This document shows, piece after piece, positions 23,810 through 34,756 of a stretch of DNA of 64,000 nt. The DNA comes from Dysidea avara. Lineage: Eukaryota > Porifera > Demospongiae > Dictyoceratida > Dysideidae. The notes under the pieces are model-generated. The model was not told the DNA's origin and did no database searches. It saw only the letters and a program-made list of their open reading frames with translations. Every line of letters begins with the position of its first letter. Position 1 is the first letter of the stretch. The position numbers and the translations under genes were made by a program. The DNA lies in NCBI RefSeq assembly GCF_963678975.1, contig NC_089285.1, positions 4,202,694 to 4,266,693 on the forward strand, read 5' to 3'.

Positions 23810-26800
23810 CTAGTAAGAAATAAGGTAAAGTGGATATGCTTTGTCATTTGAATAGGTAATATAAACTTTGGATCCTTGAGCCATACCATTCACTGTGTCG
23901 TACCGAATCTTCTCAAATGACAATGATGGTTTATATGGAGGCATACGAAGTGTCTTGTCGGAAGGAGATGAATAACTATCTCCAGCCAACACTTTAACAA
24001 GAAATATTTGCCGTGTACTGTCTATTACATTGAATATACTTGAAGTGCCATATAACAGCTGTTGGTGACTGATGCTAGAATTTTTATATGCATAACTGCT
24101 AGAATACTGGGCATTTTCAGCAAAATAGTTTCCTTGGCCCCACATGCCTTGACGGCTAAATCTCATGTCAAAACCTTCTTCAGATTTATATATTTCTTCT
24201 GGGGCAGTTGATGATGACCCATGAAACAATTCCATTTCATTTACTCTCTCTGATCCTTTACGACTCATCCGTTCCTTGTGCTGACAATATTTCTCCCAAA
24301 GAAATTCATTCTGGATACGCTTAATCGATGTTATATGTGCATATGGCATAGTTTCTCTGACACGAAGAAGGATCTTATTCCACTCAGGTGATCCTTCACT
24401 AACAGGCTTTAGCTCAATAGGATCAGTTTGAGGTTCCCATTCTAATGGTTTAGGAAATGACTGTTGAACAGGAGTACTACTAATTGTAGCTAAAACTTGG
24501 TAAACTGCAGTGGTGGCTTCTTGGACGCACTCTTTATAACCCTGAATGTTGTATTTTACTGGACCATCATCAAAAGACTCGGAACTAGCAGATATTTCTA
24601 CCCTGTACTCTCTCTGTATCCGTTTAATATGCTTTTCCAAAACTGGAACCATTGTTTGCTGAATATTAACACATTTTATTGTTTTGAGTGTTTTGAAGCA
24701 TGACCTCAGCTTCATTTCTACATTTCTTTTATCCTTTGGTGACGCAAAAATTATTATGCTTGATTTTTGTTTATACTGACTGTCTATTTCTTTACTATCA
24801 GCAATGGATGCAGCAGCAATTCGCTTAATATTGGTGACACTGTGTGGGTTATCTTCATTCAGCTGCATCATGCTTAAGAAGTCATAGCTAAATCTTTGTC
24901 CATCAATTATCATAGAATTGTGAGTTTTTGTTACATACATCACCTCAATTTTCATTGAGTCAGATGGAGAAAATCGTTGCCATTTGTTCAGTTCATTTTT
25001 AAAAAACCACAAATAGTCACCTGTAACACACTGAACTTGCCTAACTTTTTTTGTTCTTATATTAGTTTGGGTCATTGCAACAAAGTCTATGATGTATTTA
25101 AACCTTCCAATATTTATGCTGCAAAAAGAACCAGCTTGTCGCTTTTTATTTAAATCTGTGTTTTCTTCTGTCTGGTAGGCATAAAATTTACCATCATCAT
25201 CCTTCCATAACCACACAGGTTCTACAGGCTTTGTTGATGTCTGTGTATCTTCCAGTTCAGAATAATCATTATCTTTAATCCATTCACAAAAAGTTCCACC
25301 CAATAATTCAGTCTGGAATACCTTTGCCATATCAATGGGAAGTATTACTCTTATTTTTGGAACAGAAGGGGATGACATGCAATACTGATGTATACCAGAT
25401 AAGCACGATTTTGCTAGAAAATCAAATGGAATTTTTTTGTCAACACAACTGAGAACAAGTAGTGAAACTGATGCTGCATTGAAATGAACCACTAACTTCA
25501 AGCTGTCGGTTACAGCAGAAACAATAGCTTTATTTTCTCCATGGTAACCATTGAACCATTTTGGTAAAACTGCATGCACTACTTTCTGAACATGTTTCAA
25601 ACCGACAGCCTTTCCTACTAGTGGATGTCCATACTGTTTAACATAATTTTCACACCTCAGAACTGCTGTTTCACCTATTATATCCTTTAGTTCTTTAGAC
25701 ATGGTGAGATTTTCATCTGTAAAGTTAATGAACACATCACTGTTCTCTAATGCAATACTTCCTTCACAAATCTCTACAGTTATATCACAACCAGGTACAC
25801 TGGCTGATGACAATACTTCAGGTTGAAGTTGTACTGTGAGTGACACTGGTAGATCACTTTGTAATTCTTTACACAACTGAATGAACTCAGGTGACCTCAA
25901 TGCAGGACGTGAGAGGTGACTCACAAAAAGTTTTGAACAACTTATGTCACTTTCTAGTGATGAAATATACTTCAAGAAGTGTGGTTCAGCTTGTTTAATA
26001 GCAGCTTCAGTTCCCTTCACTTCAATACCACCACAAGGGTCAGTGACTGCTGTGACACAAAGAATTTTATTGCTCTTTGCTAATTCTAGTACCTCATTCC
26101 ATTGTGATAGAACCTTTTTAGTGGAAAAAGAGTGTTTAAATTCAAACAACTTTTTTACAACTTTACGTTCTTCCTTTTCAGAAGTAAGAAAAGTGTTAAC
26201 TGTTCTACATACCTCATCTGCCTGAGTGCAGTAAGGTGAAACAATTATTATATTATTACCCTTAGCTTCATAATGAAATATCAAGTTACTATTCAACTTG
26301 ACTTTTCCGGAACTTAAACCTTCCTTGACTATTTTAACACCCATTACATCTGTGGACATAATACACTCCCTAACACTACCATCTATTCTCCTAGCAGGGT
26401 ATATTGCATCATCTACTTTGTTCATAGCTTCACCGACTACTACTATCTCACAAGTGATGCTATCATTAAATACTGAAGTGTTCAGCTTCACAAACACTTC
26501 CTTGTGGTTAGAAATAATATTATCACTAACAGACTTCCAGCACTTTTTCCACATCAACAAATATTTGTGATGGACACACTTGTGAGATTTAGTCACAACT
26601 CTATTCAAGAATTTTTTAATCGCTTTTGATGAGCTTTCAACCTGAGATTTCTTACCCTCCAATTTTAACTGTGCAATAGAGTTTACAACATTTTCAATCT
26701 GTACGTTATGAAGTTTTATCAGTTCTGGTTTACGTAGTTGCAGGAATTTCAACTGTGGAACAGTTATTTCAATGTAATTGACTAGCTTTAAACTAGATGA

Positions 26801-27004
26801 TAGGTGTTGTTTCAGTGACCGATAACAATCATCAGCTTCCTTTTTAGTCAAGGCATGTAGCATTACACCAACTTCATTGTGTCGTAGGTCAATCCTAACT
26901 CTATATGGATTACCAATGGTAGAGATATCAACAGCATCACTGTTAGCTAGACATTCAAATTCTTCTTCAGCTAGTGAAAAAAAGTAACTTCTTGGATCTA
27001 GTTT
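23810..27004 (-). CDS. PARP14-like gene, exon 5: KH, macrodomain, two WWE and catalytic domain
   Basis: A single exon of 1064 codons plus stop. The macrodomain lies near 25560-25800 (EICEGSIALENSDVFINF to KVVHAVLPKW). Its usual ADP-ribose-binding Asn and Gly loops are degraded, so binding is doubtful. WWE 1 is near 25030-25210 (WLWKDDDGKFYAY) and WWE 2 near 24830-25020 (YLWFFKNELNKWQRF). A KH-like unit follows near 24480-24720. The catalytic domain is 23813-24420 with His at about 24222, Tyr at about 24126 and Val in the third triad position near the end. The protein ends KAYPLYLISY. Confidence 0.88.
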   Translation of the reverse strand, partial: KLDPRSYFFSLAEEEFECLANSDAVDISTIGNPYRVRIDLRHNEVGVMLHALTKKEADDCYRSLKQHLSSSLKLVNYIEITVPQLKFLQLRKPELIKLHNVQIENVVNSIAQLKLEGKKSQVESSSKAIKKFLNRVVTKSHKCVHHKYLLMWKKCWKSVSDNIISNHKEVFVKLNTSVFNDSITCEIVVVGEAMNKVDDAIYPARRIDGSVRECIMSTDVMGVKIVKEGLSSGKVKLNSNLIFHYEAKGNNIIIVSPYCTQADEVCRTVNTFLTSEKEERKVVKKLFEFKHSFSTKKVLSQWNEVLELAKSNKILCVTAVTDPCGGIEVKGTEAAIKQAEPHFLKYISSLESDISCSKLFVSHLSRPALRSPEFIQLCKELQSDLPVSLTVQLQPEVLSSASVPGCDITVEICEGSIALENSDVFINFTDENLTMSKELKDIIGETAVLRCENYVKQYGHPLVGKAVGLKHVQKVVHAVLPKWFNGYHGENKAIVSAVTDSLKLVVHFNAASVSLLVLSCVDKKIPFDFLAKSCLSGIHQYCMSSPSVPKIRVILPIDMAKVFQTELLGGTFCEWIKDNDYSELEDTQTSTKPVEPVWLWKDDDGKFYAYQTEENTDLNKKRQAGSFCSINIGRFKYIIDFVAMTQTNIRTKKVRQVQCVTGDYLWFFKNELNKWQRFSPSDSMKIEVMYVTKTHNSMIIDGQRFSYDFLSMMQLNEDNPHSVTNIKRIAAASIADSKEIDSQYKQKSSIIIFASPKDKRNVEMKLRSCFKTLKTIKCVNIQQTMVPVLEKHIKRIQREYRVEISASSESFDDGPVKYNIQGYKECVQEATTAVYQVLATISSTPVQQSFPKPLEWEPQTDPIELKPVSEGSPEWNKILLRVRETMPYAHITSIKRIQNEFLWEKYCQHKERMSRKGSERVNEMELFHGSSSTAPEEIYKSEEGFDMRFSRQGMWGQGNYFAENAQYSSSYAYKNSSISHQQLLYGTSSIFNVIDSTRQIFLVKVLAGDSYSSPSDKTLRMPPYKPSLSFEKIRYDTVNGMAQGSKVYITYSNDKAYPLYLISY

Positions 27005-30000
27005 CTGAAATTAAAAAGATAGACAAGTACAAGTTATAGGAGAACATTCACAATAAATTTGTAATAATCCCACAATAAAAGTATAATTATAATACACAAG
27101 TTTAAGGAGAAATTAAGTTTAGGGATCAAATGTTCGCTAGTATATCTGCAGGTGTAGGCGACCTCCCTTGTTTCCCTACTTTTTTCTTTGATCCCTAATC
27201 AAACTTAATTTTCCTTATAATTGTCAACTTTTTTTGTAATTATGGATGGTGAACTTGCACATACGCATCAAAAGAAAGGATGGCGCCAGAGTTAATGCTT
27301 TTGTCTGAACACACACCCCAGCTATTGCAATTACTGACTCGAAGGTGAAGTGGCCATTATGCTTAACTTTCAGCAATTTCAGCCCACTACACAGCGCTAC
27401 AAACAAAGCACAGCTAGGAGAAACGTCTCTGCAATCAATCCAGTCGCTGCAAAGAATATGGACGATTCACGTATCCCACACAGCAAAACTTACTAAACAA
27501 TACTGACCGATACTAACTCTGTATTTATTGAATTTTACTCAGTATCACTCTGTCTTGGAACAATTTTTTTCAAGTAAAGCTTAGCCAGAGGCAAAACTAG
27601 ATTACTAGTCACAGTAGTAGACTATTAGTGTGCAAATTTTGACAGAATTTGAATGTTGGTCCCAAGATGGTCCCAAGACGGAGCAATACTGAATAAAATA
27701 CGGAGTTAGTATCAGTCAGTATTATTTAGTATCCATACATGAGTTTTGCTGTGCCATTTATCAAATACTGACTCAAAAATGATGTCCATTACACTTCACT
27801 TTCAGCCAGTCACACAGCATTACATAAAAGAACAGCCTCTGCAATCAATCCAGTACCTCTAATGTTATACAAAATGTTTGCTATGGGCTTGATATCGTCC
27901 ATTCCTTCAGACCTACAGGTGCATTTGGCATACCACAGAAATGCAACCATCATGGATTTACCTTTGTCTGTCCTCCTTTGCATCCCACTTCTCTTTGCTG
28001 ACAGCAAGGTATCAATTTACAGTGTTTTAATAGTTTTCATTAGATAGTGGAATCAATAAACATGTAAATTTTATCCCTAGTGATAAACTGGCTGCAGCCG
28101 ACATTTGCACATTAGTTGGAAGTCCCTTGTTTACAGCTCTTTTTGTTGTAATCATCCGTACATTACAATTGCTTATAAAATTGCTACATTATTATTATAT
28201 TAGCTGGTGTGAGTCCAATAATCCAGACACCTAAGCAGCTAAATTGTGAAAAAGCGTGTAGCTTTCAAAAATTCCATGGAAAAAAAAAGTTGTGAAATTA
28301 ATGACGGTGACCAAGAACCACCTGCAACTACTGGTAATGTCTAATGGTTAGGCTGTCCTTAAAATTGGCTCTTGGCATCCACCCTTGATGCTTCACATTC
28401 ATTTTGTTTTTGCTCTGTACTTACTGTAGGCTGCACCCCTATTCACAACTTGGCTGTTTTAGTATAGACTAGTTGTACATAGCCATCTGCTACTTAACAA
28501 AGCATACTACAGCAATAATACTGAAAATAATGCAATTTTCCCATGTCCAAGTTTCCCTTATTCACACAGAAGCAACACAAAAGCTTGTATATATACTTCT
28601 ATAAAAGAAAACAGAAGTTCTATAGTTTTAACTTACATTTATTACTTCACAAGCTTTAGTGAAATCACCATCATCTGTACTGTATACTTTAGTATAAATT
28701 ATCACTGTTTTTTGGTTGCCATGTGTAAACCTTTCACTGCCATGTACCTGGAAATAGTACACAACCACATTCAATTCTTCTTCAAGAGGTTTCCGTACAA
28801 ACTTGTCAATTTGTGATAAGAAATTGGGATGGCACCGACTACTAACTGTCTGCACCTGAAAATTCTTCAATAACTCCTGAATCATAATCTTCTTGCCATC
28901 AGTAATAGCTTTAGAAGTACCTGTGAGTTCAATAGAAACTGGTGAATTCTTTACTGTTATTTTCAATGATTTGGAAAGTATAGATAATACTTGTGTGGCT
29001 TTCCCAGTAGGTTTGACAAATATGACGTGATTTAAAAACTGCAACTCTTCCTTTGACAAATTTAATGTTATTGTTTTAACTCTAAGATCGTCGATCGTTC
29101 GCAGAAGTTTGTTAGACACTGCAATGACATCATCCTCTGTGTATCCTTGAATCACAATACAGCTACTGGTAGCTTGCAGATATATGGAATACATTGACTG
29201 ACATTCTGTGATGCTCTTTTGTAACTTTGGTAGTGTGTCTTTGGAAGCTAATGCAATTTCCTTTTTGTATGGGGACATTTTCAGTATATCAATTGCATGA
29301 TCAATTTCCTTCACAGACAAGGAGTGTACCACCAACACATTTATGTTGGCATTTCTGTTACTCAACAAAATAGGGAGCAACCTTTGACTATCAGTGTTAC
29401 ACACCACTACAGCTATTCCAACCTTCTTAAAATGATTTATAGCAACTATCACCAGTGATGTGTCCATATTGCAGGGGAACTCCCTGCTCTTACATAATGC
29501 TATTTGATCAACAACATACTTGTGCGCCACACAAACATTTTCACCTTCAAATTTTAAACAAGTTGAGTTTTCAGCAAAACCTTTAACAGTGATGTTAAGT
29601 TTAGTTTCAACGTCCTCCACCATGTTTGGAATACAAGTGACGAGAACTAGCATTTGATATCTGCAAGTGATAGAAACAGTATCAACAACAGATTATAGTA
29701 TGTTCACATTGAGCTGAATCCTCAAAAACATTTAATAACTCATGGATGCAATTGCACACGATCTTGAAATTTGGCTCATTTGTAGTACTGCTTGACCCGC
29801 TAAAAATATTTCAAAATCTTTTTGTTCAAGTGTTTGACATAATATTTACGGCCAATCAAAATTTTCACAATACATTTCCTATGGGGAAGCCATATAAGCA
29901 CAGTGTTCATTAAAGCCCTTTCCCGAATTTGTAATGGAGCCAAACCGTACGTGTCTGTTGTTGAAACCTTTGCTGTTACCAATAATCATCTGGTTGGCTG

Positions 30001-33000
30001 AAATGTTAACTCTGTTGAGAAAAAATCCACTTTTAATTTTTAGTTGTTTTTCAGGGTTCAGCAAGCTAGTAGCTAGGGATCACTATAATAGAAAAAGGAA
30101 TATGTACAAAATTTCGAGATATGTAATTTTCATAGATTACGAATTTCAGCTGTTTTATTTGGTGGACCACTCATTTTTCACTCAGGAAATCTGTTATTTA
30201 GCATAAAGCTAGACTTGATAATAGTTAATGAAAATTCACCAACAGCTAAGCAACTGTAAAGTCTGCAAAAGTTCGCCCTTTGAAAATTTGTATGTATACG
30301 GTAACTGAAGTGCAAAACTCATCCCATGTTACTCTATATTAGGAGTACGTATCAAGACACTTGAAGAAAGCCGGCGCATCACACTGTGAGTATATTGACA
30401 GGAAGAAAGAAAACAGCTTTTTCATGCATGCATTACTGTAGCTCCATGGCCCCTTCTCCAAAGCACACCATTTTTGCATTATAGCTGTCTGCCAGGTAGG
30501 GTAGGCCACACAGCAAATTTAATTAAATTTGCAACAGCCATTTTCAAGATATGGGCATTCAAAGCTTCATTTTAATTTCTTTGGTTTTTTCTTATGCCAT
30601 ACGGAGGCTACAGGGGCTTCAATTTATTTTTACAAACTATACAAAAATTGCTATAAAATGCAAACATGTAACTCGATTGCCTCAATATTTGGCACAAATG
30701 AAGAGCGTGTAACAGTGGATTCACGTACCGAGTTTGCTATGACTCTTAGGAATATCCAAGGAGTTATGAGCATTATTCACATTAAAATAATAAACTTCTG
30801 TCACAGCTACAGGGTAAACCAAGTATAGGAATAACTTGAAAATTGGTGTGTAGATAGGCTGATGACCATAGCAGTGCCTTTTGATAGTTTGGATAGCAAC
30901 AGAGTTACAGCAACAAAGTTATAAAGCAAAAACCAAACAAATGTAAAATTATGGGATCGAGATACTCTAATAGAGCAGTCACCACAGGTTTAAAAAGGTG
31001 TAAAAAAGATGTCGAAAAAGAACTTAACAGAGTTCGAACCAGGGACCTCCATACCTAACACCTGCATCCTTAACCACTGGTATCTTGGCTGACCACCTCA
31101 CTTAATTTCTGCTTTATATCTGCTTATAATCAAATATCTGTATTTTCATAGATCTACCAATAGAAGTACTAGAACATTCTAGGTATGTTCTATTAGAAGT
31201 TCTCAAAAATGTGCACTCTATTAGAGTATTACAATAATATTATCAAATATTGAAGTACCTGAACCATTCATCGGATTTGCACCAAATTTGATGCTAGGAT
31301 CCGCCTTTGGACTCTCTTTCTGTGTGCCAGATTTCAAGGCGATCGGAGTACACATTTGCATTTTATAGCAATTTTTGCAAGTGTGCAAAAACACGAAGAA
31401 GAAAAAAAAACGAAGAAAAAAAATTGAAACTTTGGCAGCTCGTATCTTGGAAATGGCCAGAGCGATTTCCTTCAAATTTGGAATGTAGACTACCCTAGCT
31501 GGCGGGCAACTCTGTAGCAAATTTGGTTCCAATTGGATAAGGGATCACCGAGATACAAAGGTGTGAAAACAACGTTTTCTTTCTTCCTGTCAATATACTC
31601 ACGGTAAATCATGCAATACAATACATTTATATAAGTCTGTCTTCAATAATCATCATTGTGTCTGTATAGAAAAGTAGAAATGTGAGTAAAAACAAACCTC
31701 AACGTCAGTCATAGGCTGGTTTTGGGGCCTTATAAAGTACAAAAAGAACTGTTGTTAAAATTTATTATCATTGCAGCCATTTCTTGGCCACCACATTCGA
31801 TTTTACAACTTTTTCACCCAGGCTTTTAAGGCCACACCATTTTTTCATAGCTTGGCTGTTTTGTGTGGATACATTTTACATTTTTAATGCAAAAATGCAT
31901 GGATGTTTAATGCATGGATGTTTAGCAAATAATATTTACATTCACATGTACGTGGACTATCAGTGCTTACTCTAACAATGATAACTCTTGATAGATCTTG
32001 TCCAATATCTTATTCCTGACTTTCACCACTGTTAGTTTTGGTCCCACAATTGTCACTGATTGACACCTGTAATTCAAATTTATATTCACTTCCAAATGGT
32101 CCGAAATCAGTTGTGATATAAAACTTGTGGCATTTGCATTAACAGAAATAAGCTTATTCCAATTGTCCGAGGACATGTAGTCAGTTGATTCCCCTAAGAA
32201 GCTTAAATTTTGCTGATCAAAATTATCATATAGTTTTTTATCAATGCCAGATATGATGATGGAGTCATCACTCCACTCAATGTTTCCACCGCACTTCAGT
32301 AGTTCAAGCAGTTTGTACTTTAATCTTTCCTGAACATAGCACTGAAGATTCTTTGACATAGACTTGACTACCGGAAATGCTTTCTTCCTACAGAATGGAT
32401 ATGTAATATTGAAGACCGTTGTGTAATATGTCTATGCAGTCTGTAGTATAGTGTGTACATTACTAATGGTCAAGCTATGGCCACTGTTTGTAAACATGAA
32501 ACCTGAGGACTAAAAGACCAAAGCATGCAGGATCTGTTGTTTTGTGCGTAACAGATCAAAGGTACCCATCATAACACTCTCGGACGTTAATTTATGGCAG
32601 GGTTTAAGTGTTCTAGACTCACATTTACAGTAAAATTTAGTGCACTATCAATTATGATTAATTTAGCTCATGTTGACCTAATATTTAAGTGCCTACAAAA
32701 TCCACTAGTGTGAAGGAAGCAATTTTACTGTGTTACTGTATAGAAGCCAGAGCAGATAATTGTGGGTCTTGATTTCATACCATTATTTGTGAACATGATT
32801 TACAACCAGTGTTGGGAATAACACATTACTAAAGTAATGCGTTACGTAATAGTCATTACATTTTGTAATTTCAAGTAATATAACGCGTTACTATTCATAG
32901 TCTAATAATATAACTTAAGTTACTTTCAAGGAACCTATACAGTTTGTTATTTTAGTAATGAAAGTAACGTGCTATTACATAACGCGTCACTATTACAGTT

Positions 33001-34753
33001 CATTAGCGACGTGTAATAATATTCATAACACATTCATTACCAGGTCATTACTAACCAATTAGTGTTACTCAACAGTTTAATGGTTACAATAATCTGTCCT
33101 GATCCAAATTATCCATATTAGTTCACACCTCAGATAACTGATCATGTGATTTGCTAGAAATGTTTCGGTATGGCTGAAGTGGTAAAAATAATGAACATCT
33201 CTACACAGGTGCAAGAAGCCAGTAGCTATATTTACAGGAGTGCATGTTTACTATATGCTAGCTCAGTAACTACCATGAAAGGTGTATGGTCAGAGAAAAA
33301 GTAACTTAATGTGTTACTTTTCATTTGGAGTAATATGTAACTGTAACTTATTACATTGCCCAAAAGTAAAGAGTAATATGTAATATATTACATTGACAAA
33401 GTAACTTTCCCAACACTCCAATGGTAGAAGATTTTGATATGTCCATGCACTATGACACATTTCTCTTTTGTCATTTATAAGTTAAGCATACACAGTGAAA
33501 CTTGTACATGACATAGTTATATCAACTTACGGTACTAGTAAAGTACTACTTTCTTTCTTCTTCAACTTTAATTTCTCATTGTTTTCTTTTGTTATAGGAA
33601 ACACAGGCAAACATTTTTGTGGCATTGTTGCAGGTTTATTTGTAACAACTTGAATGGCATCGCGTGCCTCTTGCACACCTACAGTAATGTTGAAGCCATT
33701 TTATTACTGAAGATTTAGTGTGAATGCATGGGGATAAGGAGTACATAGTTTTGTGTAAAATGTAAACCATTGATACATAGACTTACCTGCATATGTAGGC
33801 ATTAGTATAGTATTGAGTGTCTGTGCTTTGTCTAATTCAGTATTGACACCAGTGGGCATACCATCTTTAAGCACAGTCCCTTTAGAAGTTATATCAGAAT
33901 AAAATGGTGGATTGGTGAGAGCTTTAAGTTCTTTGTTACAACTGTGCACTACCTCCAGTTCACCCTTGTGGCAGACATGTATCATTCTACCACCAAATTC
34001 ACTTTTGTTGAGGTAAGAAACAGCGCTCACTGCAGACTGCTTGGTGCAAAAATTGGCATAAGCATAGCAAACTCCATTGTTTGGGTAAGATACAATTTTA
34101 ATAGAACTAGTCAATTCCCCAAAAGGCACAACCAGCTCAGTAATTTCCTGTTTTTTAACATTCATTTTAAGACCAGAAAGTTTAATAGTATATTCATATT
34201 GACCTTTACTAAATCCAGCAGCCAGATTCTCACAGCTGACATACTGTAGCATCCCCTTCTCATGCTTATTAAATCCAGTTTTAGCTAGGTTTTCACAACT
34301 AGCATGATGTGATGCCTGCCTCTTAATTCCTGCTTCGCTAGAAACGATACAACTCCCAATCTTCATAGAACTGTTGCTGGGATAGGGAGGCAAATATGAC
34401 ACATTTTCATGTTGATTTGACTCATCGTCATCATCATATGTGGTAGTGTATGTATGGACCGCTGGGTTAAGTGTCTTCTTTGTCCTTGAGTCTTTCCATG
34501 GCTTTAAGCAAACAATAAGGTTTAGTTCAAACCAGCATTGCCCGTTATAGTGGTTCAATGCCATGTGTGCATCAGAAGCAGTCTGAAATGTTACCTTGGC
34601 ATAGTTTCCCCATCTCTTGTTAGATACAACCTCAACATCAACAATGACATGTTTAAATTTTATCATGAATGATATTATATCATCCTTAGTGATGTAATCT
34701 GGTAAGTCGTATCCTAAAAATACACTTGGATTTTGGTTTGACCTTGGTTTCAT
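23810..34753 (-). CDS. PARP14-like mono-ADP-ribosyltransferase, five exons
   Basis: Exons on the minus strand: 33787-34753, 33531-33678, 31971-32387, 28637-29660, 23810-27004. Every junction is GT-AG and every phase joins (1, 2, 2, 0), giving 1916 codons plus stop. Domain order: two RRMs (residues about 10-85 and 175-260), a long series of KH-like repeats, one degenerate macrodomain, two WWE domains, a further KH-like unit and a C-terminal PARP catalytic domain. This is the PARP10/14 architecture. These enzymes add single ADP-ribose units and in vertebrates act in antiviral and stress responses. Catalytic residues visible: His in LFHGSS, Tyr in GNYFAEN, and Val in the KVYITYSN position where poly-ADP-ribosylating members have Glu. 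Mono-ADP-ribosylation is therefore inferred. The start is the ATG at 34753; the frame stays open a little further upstream to a possible acceptor at 34780, so an upstream exon cannot be excluded. Confidence 0.88.
27005..28636. other. Intron 4 of the PARP14-like gene, repeat-bearing
   Basis: It holds a foldback at 27092-27228 (AGTTTAAGGAGAAATTAAG pairing with CTTAATTTTCCTTATAATT around TTAGGGATCAAA). It also holds two diverged copies of a dispersed repeat (27240-27480 and 27770-28010) that recurs at 46590-46810 and 47430-47670. A weak copy of the AAGAAATGGCTGTGATGG palindromic family may lie at 28255-28400. No exon seen. Confidence 0.55.
28637..29660 (-). CDS. PARP14-like gene, exon 4: KH-like repeats
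   Basis: An exon of 1024 bp with donor AAT|GTAAGT and acceptor TATCACTTGCAG. Repeated beta-alpha-alpha-beta units end in motifs such as CIVIQGYTEDDVIAVSNKL and IELTGTSKAITDGKKIM, the divergent KH repeats of PARP14-type proteins. Confidence 0.82.
30955..30983 (+). repeat. CTCTAATAGAG cassette inside the intron-3 element
   Basis: ATCGAGATACTCTAATAGA then GCAGTCACC, nearly identical to 2538-2566 and 3640-3666 although the surrounding element is of a different family. Confidence 0.85.
31010..31110 (-). repeat. tRNA-derived SINE fragment
   Basis: On the minus strand a B-box GGTTCGAACTC at 31030-31040 is preceded by CCAGTGGTTAAGGATGCAGG and GGTATGGAGGTCCCT, which resembles the A-box side and long variable region of a class II tRNA. 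It does not close into a good tRNA cloverleaf, so a SINE or tRNA-like relic is preferred. Confidence 0.5.
31971..32387 (-). CDS. PARP14-like gene, exon 3: KH-like repeat segment
   Basis: Acceptor ...CATTCTGTAG at the 5' side and donor TTAGA|GTAAGC. It encodes about 139 residues ending in a KH-like alpha-beta unit (SVTIVGPKLTVVKVRNKIL). Exon 2 (33531-33678) supplies the Lys-rich linker before it. Confidence 0.8.
32388..33530. other. Intron 2 of the PARP14-like gene
   Basis: Mostly occupied by the CAGTGTTGGG-type element at 32807-33419. The rest is AT-rich with no exon seen. Confidence 0.6.
32807..33419. mobile_element. hAT-type MITE, second CAGTGTTGGG family copy
   Basis: It begins CAGTGTTGGGAATAACACA and ends AGTAACTTTCCCAACACT. 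The interior has GTAATGCGTTACGTAATAG and many AGTAATATGTAAC motifs, as in 14436-14955. Flanks are not identical, so the target duplication is lost or the last bases have changed. It lies inside an intron of the PARP gene. Confidence 0.85.
33787..34753 (-). CDS. PARP14-like gene, exon 1: two RRM domains
   Basis: RRM 1 spans SVFLGYDLPDYITKDDI to VCLKPWKD. RRM 2 spans YTIKLSGLKMNVKKQEI to GRMIHVCHK, with the typical YAYANFCTK RNP1-like strand. The two are joined by a Ser-rich linker. The exon ends at CCTACATATGCAG|GTAAGT in phase 1. RRMs at the N-terminus are characteristic of PARP10 and PARP14. Confidence 0.85.
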
Positions 34754-34756
34754 CAA

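Larger units (their letters stand above)
30347..31608. mobile_element. Non-autonomous element with GTATCAAGACAC / CTCACGGT-type ends
   Basis: The left end GTATCAAGACAC is followed by GAAAGCCGGCGC and GTGAGTATATTGACAGGAAG. The right end is the inverted copy CTTCCTGTCAATATACTCAC. The interior has Lys-rich, frame-broken stretches (AGAAGAAAAAAAACGAAG) and the sequence GCAAATTTGGTTCCAATTGG. The same blocks form 44608-45420, so these are two members of one family. Confidence 0.7.
29661..31970. other. Intron 3 of the PARP14-like gene, transposon-bearing
   Basis: It contains the element at 30347-31608, the SINE at 31010-31110, a CTCTAATAGAG cassette at 30955-30983 and another at 31212-31228, and a third, diverged copy of the palindromic module at 31690-31865. 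No coding exon seen. Confidence 0.6.

Noticed and set aside
31020-31095. tRNA gene
   Set aside because: A good B-box is present but the acceptor and D arms do not pair; a SINE or tRNA relic is more likely.
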